From Fontibacillus puldeungensis (lineage in GTDB: Bacteria; Bacillota; Bacilli; Paenibacillales; Paenibacillaceae): a DNA stretch of 64,000 nucleotides. Both the position numbers and the translations under genes were made by a program. Positions 43,633 through 51,568 of the stretch are shown here, piece by piece. The stretch lies in contig NZ_JBHTLM010000013.1 in assembly GCF_042678945.1 (NCBI RefSeq), positions 1 to 64,000 of the forward strand. Direction: 5' to 3'. The first letter of the stretch is position 1. Each line of letters starts with the position of its first letter. Below the pieces are notes generated by a model. The model was not told the DNA's origin, made no database searches, and saw nothing but the letters and a program-made list of their open reading frames with translations.

Positions 43633-44303
43633 AAACATTTGAAGTGGTTAGTCTGGATATGTTTCAAACCTTGGTCAACGTGGACTCCAGGAGAGAACAG
43701 GTATGGACCTCAATTTTGTCTGAAAAATATACTCAAGAGTCGGCGGAGCAGTATGCCCAGTTATTATTACAGTACTTTATGGAGCATTGGAAACAGCTTA
43801 AAGAGACAAAACGTTTTCATTTCACCAGAGAAGTATATGAAAGAAGCTTTGAGAGTGTTTTTCAGCGTTTTAACATTGAATTTGATGTGGAAGAGGCGTG
43901 TAACATTCTTTTTCAAGAGCATACGAAGGCGGAGCTTTATGAGGATACAGTTCGCTTTTTGGATAGAATCTTGAAGCAATATAAGGTGTGCATTGTTAGT
44001 GATGCCGATGAGGCGATGATTCCGCAATTTTACACGAAGTATGGGATTCGAAATTTCATCTCGGAGCACTATCAATCTTATAAAAATGATGAAGATAATT
44101 TGATGTTCAAGGAACTGCTTCATTTTTATAAGGTGCATCCAAGTAAGGTCATACATATTGGTGATTCCGAATCGGATATCATTGGAGCCCACCGGGAAGG
44201 GATTAGAACATGCTGGTTGAACCGGGACAAGAGAACCTGGGAGCATGAAATCAAACCTGATTTCGTTATCGAATCTTTGAATGACTTGAAACAAATCTTG
44301 TAA
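43629..44303 (+). CDS. HAD family hydrolase (dehalogenase-like motif I)
   Basis: The 224-residue product has motif I as VVSLDMFQTLVNV at residues 5-17, motif II as VCIVSDADEAMI near 120, a Lys in YKNDEDNLMFKELL near 150 and motif IV as VIHIGDSESDIIGAHREG near 173. The second acidic position of motif I is Phe (DMFQT), as in dehalogenase-like members, so phosphatase activity is not assured. The start overlaps the VOC stop (ATGA). Confidence 0.85.
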   Translation: MKTFEVVSLDMFQTLVNVDSRREQVWTSILSEKYTQESAEQYAQLLLQYFMEHWKQLKETKRFHFTREVYERSFESVFQRFNIEFDVEEACNILFQEHTKAELYEDTVRFLDRILKQYKVCIVSDADEAMIPQFYTKYGIRNFISEHYQSYKNDEDNLMFKELLHFYKVHPSKVIHIGDSESDIIGAHREGIRTCWLNRDKRTWEHEIKPDFVIESLNDLKQIL

Positions 44304-44323
44304 GGCACGGGGGAATGGCCTGG

Positions 44324-45022
44324 ATGAATCGATTTATCCAAGCTCGTACAGAAGAAGTTAAATACCATGAGGATTTTTATGCGCATCACATCCTGTTTGA
44401 GCCAGGCTCTTGGTTGTCCAAACCAGTCAAGATCGTTTTGGATATGCTTGATGAACTGGATCTAGACCATATTCATGTCCTTGATTTGGGGTGCGGAGTT
44501 GGTAGAAATAGCATTCCAATTGCTCAGAGGATAAAACCGCATAACGGAAGGATTACATGTGTAGATCTACTCCCCATGGCTGTAAACCAATTAGTAACAA
44601 ACTCGAGAAAATACGACGTTCATGAATTGATTGTTTCCGAAGCAGCAGATGTAGAAGCCTATGATATCCCGGATAATAGTTATGAATATATTGTAGCTTG
44701 CTCTTGTTTAGAGCACGTCTCTTCGGTGGAGGCTTTTCGCATGGTCGTCTCTCGGATGATCGAAGGAACAAAAAACCAAGGGATTAACGCTATTCTGATG
44801 AGTACCGAAAACCTGGATGTGGACATAGAAACGGGAAAGGTCTCGAACGGTATAATCGAATTGAATATGAAGACTGCGGACACTTTTAGCTTACTACATG
44901 AACTATATCGCGATTGGGATATCCTGGTGGAAAAATCCGTCTCCCAGTCGATTCATGAACGAAAGTATGAAAAAGAGATTGATTTCAGAAGCAACTGGCT
45001 AACATTCCTAGCTCGAAAATAA
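44324..45022 (+). CDS. Class I SAM-dependent methyltransferase
   Basis: The 232-residue product has motif I as VLDLGCGVGRNSIPIAQRI near residue 50, ITCVDLLPMAVNQLVTNS for the ribose-binding acid and YEYIVACSCLEHVSSVEAF near 120. The acceptor is unknown. ATG 44324 lies 10 bases after GGGGGA; ATG 44315 is too close to the same site. It follows the HAD gene by about 20 bases in the operon behind leader element copy 3. Confidence 0.85.
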   Translation: MNRFIQARTEEVKYHEDFYAHHILFEPGSWLSKPVKIVLDMLDELDLDHIHVLDLGCGVGRNSIPIAQRIKPHNGRITCVDLLPMAVNQLVTNSRKYDVHELIVSEAADVEAYDIPDNSYEYIVACSCLEHVSSVEAFRMVVSRMIEGTKNQGINAILMSTENLDVDIETGKVSNGIIELNMKTADTFSLLHELYRDWDILVEKSVSQSIHERKYEKEIDFRSNWLTFLARK

Positions 45023-45058
45023 GGAGTAAGATTAGGCGTTCAAGAGAGGAAGATCAGT

Positions 45059-45520
45059 ATGCAGCAGGAAACAAAACAGAGGTATCATGTGTTGGCCCGG
45101 GGAGTTTTTTTATCCGGCGATCATCTTCTTGTAGCACACTGTATAGGTATGGATAACACCTTTTTGCCGGGTGGACATGTGGAGTTCCATGAAGGAATCA
45201 GAGCTACTTTAGCTAGAGAAATACAGGAGGAACTTGGACTTGCAAGCACCGTGAAACAGTACCTTGGGGCGGTTGAAGCTGAGCATGAGGAGGAAGGTGT
45301 CTATAACCAGGAAATTAATCACTTATTTATCGCCGAATTGGAAGGTGTAGACCATACAGACAATCCGCCATCACAGGAAAAGCATTTGGAGTTTTATTGG
45401 ATTCCCGTCAGCGGGATGGAGGAGCATAATGTATTGCCAGAACCAGTGCGCAAAGTGATCCGAAAATATATACACCAAGTCGATGGTCCATATTTTGAAA
45501 GCACCTTTTTGGGGGAGTGA
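45059..45520 (+). CDS. NUDIX hydrolase
   Basis: The 153-residue product has a complete NUDIX box, GGHVEFHEGIRATLAREIQE followed by ELGL, at about residues 38-61. The N-terminal RYHVLARGVFLSGDHLLVAH is typical of NUDIX proteins of broad activity. AGAGAGGAAG precedes the ATG. It follows the methyltransferase gene by 36 bases and its stop overlaps an in-frame GTG of the next gene, so it belongs to the same operon. Confidence 0.85.
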   Translation: MQQETKQRYHVLARGVFLSGDHLLVAHCIGMDNTFLPGGHVEFHEGIRATLAREIQEELGLASTVKQYLGAVEAEHEEEGVYNQEINHLFIAELEGVDHTDNPPSQEKHLEFYWIPVSGMEEHNVLPEPVRKVIRKYIHQVDGPYFESTFLGE

Positions 45521-45528
45521 CAGAATCC

Positions 45529-45921
45529 ATGATTCAATGCCCTTGGTGTACAAAAGAAGTTGAGATCATAGACAATATCTGTCCTGAGTGTAAGCATGAG
45601 GTTCTCATTGATGAACAGGGGGATATACTGTTTGAAGATTCCCCAGAAACGGAAGAAGAGGTTCCTTACTCGGAAGTTAATCTGGAGGAGGTTATTAAAG
45701 AGCGGTTTAAGTGCGTTAAATGCGGGCACCGCAAGTGTGATGTGGATGAGGTAGCGATGACAGGAACCGGATTGAGCAAGATTTTTGATGTTCAGTACAA
45801 TCACTTTCTATTTGTGTCATGCCATCACTGTGGATACGTTGAAGTGTACAATCCCAGTATTCTTGCAAACAAAAACTCCGGAACGCTAAGTACTGTGCTC
45901 GATATCCTTTTTGGAAGGTAA
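45529..45921 (+). CDS. Zinc-ribbon protein (PF09855/DUF2082-like)
   Basis: The 130-residue product has an N-terminal pair CPWC...CPEC (residues 4-22) and a second set, FKCVKCGHRKC near 63 and VSCHHCGYVEVY near 100. These two four-Cys knots are typical of small proteins that bind zinc and probably nucleic acid. ATG 45529 lies eight bases after GGGGGAG; GTG 45517 is in frame. Last gene of the operon started by leader element copy 3. Confidence 0.8.
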   Translation: MIQCPWCTKEVEIIDNICPECKHEVLIDEQGDILFEDSPETEEEVPYSEVNLEEVIKERFKCVKCGHRKCDVDEVAMTGTGLSKIFDVQYNHFLFVSCHHCGYVEVYNPSILANKNSGTLSTVLDILFGR

Positions 45922-46028
45922 TTTAATTAAACCTGGCGTTTTAATATGACACGCTGTTGTCAAATTAGCCCTGGTACAATGGCGTTAAGCTCATGGCTCA
46001 TAGCGAGAATTTAACCGGAGGTGAATAT

Positions 46029-47363
46029 TTGGATATCTTCAGAAATAAAAACTTCTGTTTGTTATTTTTCGGAAGAATTTTGACGAACATCGGTGATAGT
46101 CTATACGCTGTGTCTGCCATGTGGTTAATTTATGATCTAGGAGGTTCATCCTTTTATACCGGTTTGGCGGGATTTTTATCTATCTTGCCTAGAATCATTC
46201 AGCTTCTGTCTGGGCCTATCATTGACCGAATACCGATACGTGGTATTTTAGTGTACAGTCAGTTAATCCAAGCTTTACTTTTACTTATCGTCCCGATCGC
46301 TTCCTTTTTTGACGTGCTGACTGTTGGTCTTGTTTTGACGATTACGCCTATATTGAGCATATGCAACACTTGGGTGTACCCTGTCCAAATGTCTACCCTA
46401 CCTAAAATTTTAGATGCGAGGCAATTGACAAAAGGCAATTCTCTGTTCTCGGTGGCTTATCAAGGTATCGATGTAGCTTGCAATGCCATTTCCGGTGTCC
46501 TCATTATTGTGATTGGTGCTGTATCCTTATATCTTTGGAATGCTTTGGGCTTCTTTATCGGTGCGATGCTTTTTGCCCAACTACGGATCAATTCTGCTAA
46601 TCCATCTGTAAAGTTGGAAGAGGCCAAAAGTGAGGTTGTCATTAATCAGGTTCATGGGAAAAGTGATAAGGTGAAGCAGCTATTAGCTGACTATAAAAAC
46701 GATTTAGTTAGCGGAATCAAACTTCTTACACAAACGCCGTTAGCCAAGCTGCTGTATGGCATTATCATTATTAATGCAGCGGGTGGAGCCACCTTTAGTG
46801 TGCTTCCTGTATTTAGTGACAAGCTCGGTGGCCCGGATTTGTACGGACTTTTGTTAATGGTGCAGGCCCTTGGCAGTGTGCTTGGTGCAGCATGTGCCCC
46901 ATTTCTAAAATTGGAACGTATACGGTTAGGTCTGTTGTATGCAGTGGCTTTTATAGTTGCAGGTATTGCCTGGTCGATGAGTGTGTATAGTCCGTTGACA
47001 TGGTTAGTCATCGTCTTTTATGGTCTAGCGTGGTTTCCCGGTGGTGCAGTTAATGTCATTATCAATACGGTTGTGCAAAAAGGTATTCCTCAACAATATA
47101 TGGGGCTGATTTTCTCAGCTACAATGGCACTCAGCGGGATAGCTATGCCTTTGGGTAGCCTTCTTGGTGGAATGCTTGGGCTGTGGCTGGACAGTTACGC
47201 CGTAATTTCCTTATGTGGATTAACTGTTTTTCTCGTGGGCTGCTATTGGTTACTAGACAAAACATCACGAAATCTCCCGAAAACGGAACATATACATGAA
47301 GGCTTTTTTTACTTTAGAAAAGAACCCGGTTCAATCCGTTCAGCTAATGAGCTAGATATTTAA
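46029..47363 (+). CDS. MFS transporter (macrolide-efflux MFS_3 type)
   Basis: The 444-residue product begins DIFRNKNFCLLFFGRILTNI, the start typical of MFS_3 efflux proteins, and has 12 predicted membrane helices with a larger cytoplasmic loop near residue 200 (GKSDKVKQLLADYKND). These use the proton gradient to export drugs or metabolites. TTG 46029 lies six bases after CCGGAGGTG and fits the family start; ATG 45993 lies upstream in frame. A weak TACAAT box lies at 45975-45980. Confidence 0.87.
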   Translation: MDIFRNKNFCLLFFGRILTNIGDSLYAVSAMWLIYDLGGSSFYTGLAGFLSILPRIIQLLSGPIIDRIPIRGILVYSQLIQALLLLIVPIASFFDVLTVGLVLTITPILSICNTWVYPVQMSTLPKILDARQLTKGNSLFSVAYQGIDVACNAISGVLIIVIGAVSLYLWNALGFFIGAMLFAQLRINSANPSVKLEEAKSEVVINQVHGKSDKVKQLLADYKNDLVSGIKLLTQTPLAKLLYGIIIINAAGGATFSVLPVFSDKLGGPDLYGLLLMVQALGSVLGAACAPFLKLERIRLGLLYAVAFIVAGIAWSMSVYSPLTWLVIVFYGLAWFPGGAVNVIINTVVQKGIPQQYMGLIFSATMALSGIAMPLGSLLGGMLGLWLDSYAVISLCGLTVFLVGCYWLLDKTSRNLPKTEHIHEGFFYFRKEPGSIRSANELDI

Positions 47364-47401
47364 CATGCTTGCCGAAAAATAACTTAAGGAGCGCGATATT
47401 A

Positions 47402-47866
47402 ATGAATGACGAAATTAAGTCATTAATCAAGGAATTTAAGGAATGGATTCCGTTTGTGCAATCTTTACGCGGGATATCCGAGGAAGCGTGGGGCTCTAGC
47501 CTGGAAGCGGGAAAGTGGTGCGTGAAGGATATCGTATCTCATATCATGATGTGGGATAAGTATTTTTATGAAGATGCCATTACAAAAATTGCTGCTGATC
47601 AAGACGTTGCCCTGGAGCTATCCAATTTTGATGATTTTAACCGTCAAGCAGCGAGCTATGGAAAAACGCTAACGACGGACGAACTCCTTGATCAAGCGAT
47701 CAAGTATCGTGAGAAGATCGCTGCAACAATTGAAAATTTGCCCGATTCCGCGCTTGACAAGGACTACCCTGGTAAAGACGGAAATGCGTTTCAATTTTCA
47801 TCCTATTTAAAGGATTTCATCTGGCACGACCAGCATCATATGGCACAAATCAAGAAACTGATTTAG
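47402..47866 (+). CDS. DinB-like protein (paralogue of the fusion's N-terminal domain)
   Basis: The 154-residue product has AGKWCVKDIVSHIMMWDKYF near residue 33 and SYLKDFIWHDQHHMAQIKKL at the end. The His residues in SHIMMW and HDQHHM match the DinB metal triad. It aligns along its whole length with residues 1-155 of the fusion at 38636, including the DYPGKDG/GYPGERE turn. ATG 47402 follows TTAAGGAGCG. It follows the MFS gene by 38 bases. Confidence 0.83.
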   Translation: MNDEIKSLIKEFKEWIPFVQSLRGISEEAWGSSLEAGKWCVKDIVSHIMMWDKYFYEDAITKIAADQDVALELSNFDDFNRQAASYGKTLTTDELLDQAIKYREKIAATIENLPDSALDKDYPGKDGNAFQFSSYLKDFIWHDQHHMAQIKKLI

Positions 47867-47921
47867 AAACGATACATAAAACCATTGGAATAACCTATCG
47901 TAACGATAATGAATCTGTAAT

Positions 47922-47977
47922 TGAAGCGAATCATTGATCGCCCCTATAATCATTTGTGTAGCGATGCTACATAAATG
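47922..47977 (+). promoter_or_regulatory. Promoter with 12-bp inverted-repeat operator
   Basis: TTGAAG near 47922 and TATAAT at 47945-47950 form a promoter. Immediately behind the -10 box, CATTTGTGTAGC at 47951-47962 and GCTACATAAATG at 47966-47977 form a 12-base inverted repeat with one mismatch around GAT. The position over the transcript start is that of a repressor site. The MarR-type gene 375 bases downstream is the nearest regulator. Confidence 0.65.
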
Positions 47978-47995
47978 ATCGAGGAGCTGATCTAT

Positions 47996-48235
47996 ATGTC
48001 AAAAGCCGTATTTTATCATGCCGGGTGCCCTGTTTGTGTAGATGCTGAGCAGATGGTGCTGGGTTATCTCGACAAAACCAAAGTTGATGCGAAAATCGTA
48101 CACTTGGGAACAGATCGTGGGCGTATTGAAGAGGCGGAGAAAGTCGGAGTTAAATCCGTTCCGGCCTTGGTCATCGATGGGAATGTGTACCATATCAATT
48201 TTGGCGCAAGTCTGGAAGATGTAAAGAAAGGTTGA
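47996..48235 (+). CDS. Small thioredoxin/glutaredoxin-like protein
   Basis: The 79-residue product starts MSKAVFYHAGCPVCVDAEQM, so a CPVC active site lies at residues 11-14, and has VGVKSVPALVIDGNVYHINF with the cis-Pro near residue 55. It should be a cytoplasmic disulfide reductase or redox sensor partner. ATG 47996 follows GAGGAG; an in-frame ATG at 47975 lies inside the operator. Followed by a terminator, so it is a single-gene unit under its own operator. Confidence 0.82.
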   Translation: MSKAVFYHAGCPVCVDAEQMVLGYLDKTKVDAKIVHLGTDRGRIEEAEKVGVKSVPALVIDGNVYHINFGASLEDVKKG

Positions 48236-48246
48236 TTCTTTGGAAG

Positions 48247-48277
48247 GGAGGTGCCGAATAGGGCGCCTCTTCTTTTT
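48247..48277 (+). terminator. Intrinsic terminator
   Basis: GAGGTGCC at 48249-48256 region pairs with GGCGCCTC near 48262-48269, followed by TTCTTTTTCC. Confidence 0.75.
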
Positions 48278-48351
48278 CCATATTGCCTTTTATCCGGCCA
48301 TGTTTCCATGTAGAATGGTTAAAAGAATGTACAGGAAAGGTTCGGTAGGCT

Positions 48352-48972
48352 ATGATTTTTGATCCCCAGCATCGCAAAAACGTTCGATCCGCTCGTATCA
48401 GCATGGCTTTGTTCCGGCTGTCTCAGGCAATCAAGAAGGTGACACAGGAGGAAAGCGATGTGATTGGATTGTCGCCCGTACAAGTGCAGGCGCTGCTGTT
48501 CTGCCAATATACCCGAAGCGATGTGGCTACTGTAGGCAATTTTGCGAGTACGATCGGGACAACTCATGTGACCGCTGTGAAGATCGTTAACGGATTGGTG
48601 AGTAAAGGGCTGATCTCAAAAGTGCAAAAATCTGATGATCGGCGGGTAACTTTACTGCAGTTGACCTCGGCAGGGATAGAAATTATACCGAAGCTGGAAA
48701 ATTGGGGGCATGTCTTGGAGGAAGCCCTCCACCCAATTTCAGATATTATGTTAGCGAACTTGGAGCTTGGACTTGGCTCAATCATTTCGTCCCTGGAGGA
48801 TCGCGGTCATCTTACGGTAGCGGAGCCGTGCTTAGGGTGTATTCATTTTCATCCGAATGTAGGAGAAACCGCCCAGCCCCATTACTGCGACCTTATCCAT
48901 AAGTATCTTACCCACCAAGCCTCTCTCCAACAATGTCCCGAACATACCCCGCTCTCCAAGCCGAAAGCGTAA
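48352..48972 (+). CDS. MarR-type regulator with cysteine-rich C-terminal tail
   Basis: The 206-residue product has a MarR winged helix (VATVGNFASTIGTTHVTAVK, VNGLVSKGLISKVQ, SDDRRVTLLQLT) and then, after about residue 158, a tail with four Cys and several His: EPCLGCIHFHPN, PHYCDLIHKYL and QQCPEHT. This tail could bind zinc or an iron-sulfur cluster or form disulfides, making the protein redox-responsive. It lies downstream of the small CPVC protein, whose operator it may bind. GGTAGG precedes the ATG. Confidence 0.83.
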   Translation: MIFDPQHRKNVRSARISMALFRLSQAIKKVTQEESDVIGLSPVQVQALLFCQYTRSDVATVGNFASTIGTTHVTAVKIVNGLVSKGLISKVQKSDDRRVTLLQLTSAGIEIIPKLENWGHVLEEALHPISDIMLANLELGLGSIISSLEDRGHLTVAEPCLGCIHFHPNVGETAQPHYCDLIHKYLTHQASLQQCPEHTPLSKPKA

Positions 48973-49116
48973 GATCGATCTTAACCATAGGCCATACCTA
49001 TTGTTACTATAAAAAATCTGGTATTGCACCCATAATTTACTCGACTTATACTAAATCGTAATCCATGCCCAAATTCGCATCGTCCGGAGACTTCCAGACG
49101 ATGCATTTTAGACTGG

Positions 49117-50007
49117 CTAGTCGTCCCTTTTTGTAGACGTAATCAGCTGTTCCATAAAGACGCGGCTGGCGGCACATAAATATTTGTTCTTTCGGTACAC
49201 TACGCCGATTTGTGTTGTAAGTACGGGGTTCTGAATCGGAATCGTCCGGATCGACTTATTGTCGATATATTCGAGGTAAGCTTTCGGTAAAATCGTGACA
49301 CCTACACCTTGCCCGACCATATTTATGATGGCTTCCATTGTCGTCATTTCCAAGACCGGCTGTAGCGTAAAGCCGAGCAAGCGGCACTGTTCGTCGATTG
49401 TTTGTCTTAAGAAGTATGTGTTTGGCAACAAGATAGATGGCGTTTCTTTTAAAATATCCAGCGTCACAAACGGTTCGTTCGCGAGTGCATGATTGACAGG
49501 CGCTGCTAGGGCGAGGTTTTCTTTATATAGTGGGACACACTCTAAATCATGATGTTCCATCGGCAGGAAGACGATCCCTAAATCAAGCTCGTTCTTGAGT
49601 AGCCCCTCCCTAATATCTCCGGTCCGCAGACCGAGCACCGACAGCTCGATGTTGGGGTACTTTCGGTGGAACCCGGCGACGGTAGGCGGGAGCAAATAAT
49701 TCACGACGGTTAATAGAGCGCCGATTTTAAGTGTGCCTCTATCAAGCCCCTGAAGCTCGCTAATGGCGGCCTTGGCTTGAGACAGCTCATGAAAAACATT
49801 ATAGCTATGGTGCAGCAGTGCTTTACCCGCTTCCGTAATCACAGTTCGTTTCCCAATGCGGTCGAATAGTGGAGTCCCGATTTCGTGTTCCAACAGCCGA
49901 ATTTGCTGGCTAAGTGATGGTTGGGCGATACCGAGTTTTTCAGCGGCCCTTGTGAAATGCAGCTCCTGGCATACGGCGATAAAATATTCCAATTGCTTCA
50001 GTTCCAT
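49117..50007 (-). CDS. LysR family transcriptional regulator
   Basis: The 296-residue product has the LysR helix-turn-helix, MELKQLEYFIAVCQELHFTR then AAEKLGIAQPSLSQQIRLLE, and a substrate-binding half (GTLKIGALLTVVNYLLPPTV, LDLGIVFLPMEHHDLECVPL, MVGQGVGVTILP). The pattern is nearest the CynR/CidR group. It is divergent from the MOSC gene, whose shared 100-base upstream region should hold the operator. ATG at 50005-50007 follows AGGAG by seven bases. The inducer is unknown. Confidence 0.9.
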   Translation of the reverse strand: MELKQLEYFIAVCQELHFTRAAEKLGIAQPSLSQQIRLLEHEIGTPLFDRIGKRTVITEAGKALLHHSYNVFHELSQAKAAISELQGLDRGTLKIGALLTVVNYLLPPTVAGFHRKYPNIELSVLGLRTGDIREGLLKNELDLGIVFLPMEHHDLECVPLYKENLALAAPVNHALANEPFVTLDILKETPSILLPNTYFLRQTIDEQCRLLGFTLQPVLEMTTMEAIINMVGQGVGVTILPKAYLEYIDNKSIRTIPIQNPVLTTQIGVVYRKNKYLCAASRVFMEQLITSTKRDD

Positions 50008-50108
50008 CAAAGCTCTCCTTGTCTAGGTAATGAGGTATACTTATCTATTATCTCATAAAATACCGGAAAGAGAGTTAATCCATTCCAGAATGAAATGAGG
50101 TTATCTTC

Positions 50109-50792
50109 ATGATTCAGACTGAAATTCTATCGATTAATATAGGCAAGCCCGTGCAGATGCAGCATAATAATAAGGAAGTATCAACGGGCATTTTTAAAAC
50201 TCCTGTCCATGAACCGCTTTATTTATCCTGGGTCAATTTCGAGGGAGATGGACAGGCCGATCTTGTTCACCATGGTGGCAGGGAGAAGGCAGTATGCGTT
50301 TATTCCTATGAGCATTATCCGTTTTGGGAAAAAGAACTTCACAGAACTTTGGATTATGGTGCGTTCGGAGAAAATTTGACAATACGGGGTTTGCTGGAAA
50401 CCGAAGTGTGTATCGGCGACGTGTTTCAATTGGGGGAAGCCGTCGTGCAGGTCAGCCAGCCAAGGCAGCCCTGCTATAAATTGTCCGTCAAATACGGTGT
50501 ACCGGAAATGCTGCTAAGGGTACAAGAAACGGGCTATACCGGCTTCTATTTTCGCGTGCTGGAACAGGGCAATGTGAAGAAAGAAGACGGTTTAGTTAAG
50601 CTCCACAGCCATCCGAAAGCAGTTACGGTTGACTTTGCCAACGAGATTATGCACCGTGATAAAACAAACGTGGAAGGTATCCATCGGATTCTCGATGTGG
50701 AGGAGCTTTCGGAAAACTGGCGAGCGACTTTTACGAAACGACTGGCCGGTACCGAGGTAAGTTCCAAGGAGCGGTTAACTGGCAACAAATAG
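50109..50792 (+). CDS. MOSC domain protein (YiiM-like)
   Basis: The 227-residue product has HHGGREKAVCVYSYEHYPFW near residue 55, FGENLTIRGL near 85 and VQVSQPRQPCYKLSVKYG near 115, whose Cys is the sulfur/molybdenum ligand of MOSC proteins. YiiM-like proteins reduce N-hydroxylated bases such as 6-hydroxylaminopurine. It is divergent from the LysR gene, which may control it. A weak GAGG lies before the ATG. Leader element copy 4 follows. Confidence 0.88.
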   Translation: MIQTEILSINIGKPVQMQHNNKEVSTGIFKTPVHEPLYLSWVNFEGDGQADLVHHGGREKAVCVYSYEHYPFWEKELHRTLDYGAFGENLTIRGLLETEVCIGDVFQLGEAVVQVSQPRQPCYKLSVKYGVPEMLLRVQETGYTGFYFRVLEQGNVKKEDGLVKLHSHPKAVTVDFANEIMHRDKTNVEGIHRILDVEELSENWRATFTKRLAGTEVSSKERLTGNK

Positions 50793-50842
50793 AGAAAAAT
50801 AACGGCCATTAGTACCTTCGGGTGGTATGCTTAATTCGGGGG

Positions 50843-50925
50843 ATATCTTATAATAGAATAAGCTCCTTTTGTCTACATACGCCCCAGCCTAAGATCAGAG
50901 CTATCTGTGGTTGGGGCTTTCGCCA
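50843..50925 (+). promoter_or_regulatory. Promoter-hairpin leader element, copy 4
   Basis: TATAAT at 50849-50854 is followed by AGAATAAGCTCC, and then GCCCCAGCCTAAGAT at 50881-50895, loop CAGAGCT at 50896-50902, and ATCTGTGGTTGGGGC at 50903-50917 with TTTCG behind. The loop is identical to copy 3 and the AAGCTCC segment to copy 2. The first gene of a six-gene operon starts 37 bases later. Confidence 0.75.
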
Positions 50926-50953
50926 TTTTATCGAACGGGGATGGAGAATCCAA

Positions 50954-51568
50954 ATGCAAATGCTCAGAGAACCGATTTGTGAAAAGCTGTGCAGTGACGT
51001 TAACCATGAAGCTTTTTCGCCACAAGTGCCGGTGGATGTTGAAAAAATAAAGCTCGTCATGATCTCAGAAGCGCTGCCTAAGGAGCTTAACGATTATTTT
51101 TATGCCGGTGAGAATGCTTCTTTTTTCAAGACAACCCAAACTGCTTTTGAGGATGCCGGGTACATTTTTAGATCTATTGCAGAATTGAGTGACACAGGAA
51201 TCTACTTAACTACCGCGCTCAAATGCAGTAAGCAGGGCTATCTGGTGACGGCCGATACGGTCAAGCATTGCAGCTACTGTCTGGAGCAGGAATTGGACCT
51301 GTTCAAAAATGTAAAGGTGATCATGTGCATGGGCGATGTGGCGATCAAATCGATAAACTACATTTATAAGCGGAAGTTTGGCGAGAAGGTCATTCCTTCG
51401 GGCTCAACCTATAAGATACGAAATCAGGAGTTTCTGTATCGCGGAATTCGCTTTTATCCTTCCTACACGCAAACCGGTGACAGTTTTAATATCGAGAAAA
51501 GTAAACGGAAGATGATCGCTGAAGATATCAGAAATGCGATGCAGTTTGTAAGGAGAGAAGAAGCATGA
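50954..51568 (+). CDS. Uracil-DNA-glycosylase-like family protein
   Basis: The 204-residue product has IKLVMISEALPKELNDYFYA near residue 30, DTGIYLTTALKCSK near 75, a segment with C-x6-C (HCSYCLEQELDLFKNVKVIM) and FYPSYTQTGDSFN near 173. The order and spacing of these blocks resemble the family-4-type UDG fold, but I do not see a clear catalytic motif, so DNA repair is uncertain; a base-binding role is possible. ATG 50954 lies seven bases after GGAG. First gene of the operon behind leader copy 4; its stop overlaps the next start by four bases. Confidence 0.7.
   Translation: MQMLREPICEKLCSDVNHEAFSPQVPVDVEKIKLVMISEALPKELNDYFYAGENASFFKTTQTAFEDAGYIFRSIAELSDTGIYLTTALKCSKQGYLVTADTVKHCSYCLEQELDLFKNVKVIMCMGDVAIKSINYIYKRKFGEKVIPSGSTYKIRNQEFLYRGIRFYPSYTQTGDSFNIEKSKRKMIAEDIRNAMQFVRREEA

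Noticed and set aside
45922..46028. A seventh leader element before the MFS gene (TACAAT followed by AAGCTC).
   Set aside because: No GCCCCAGC-type hairpin is present and the -10 context differs; the match is limited to six bases.
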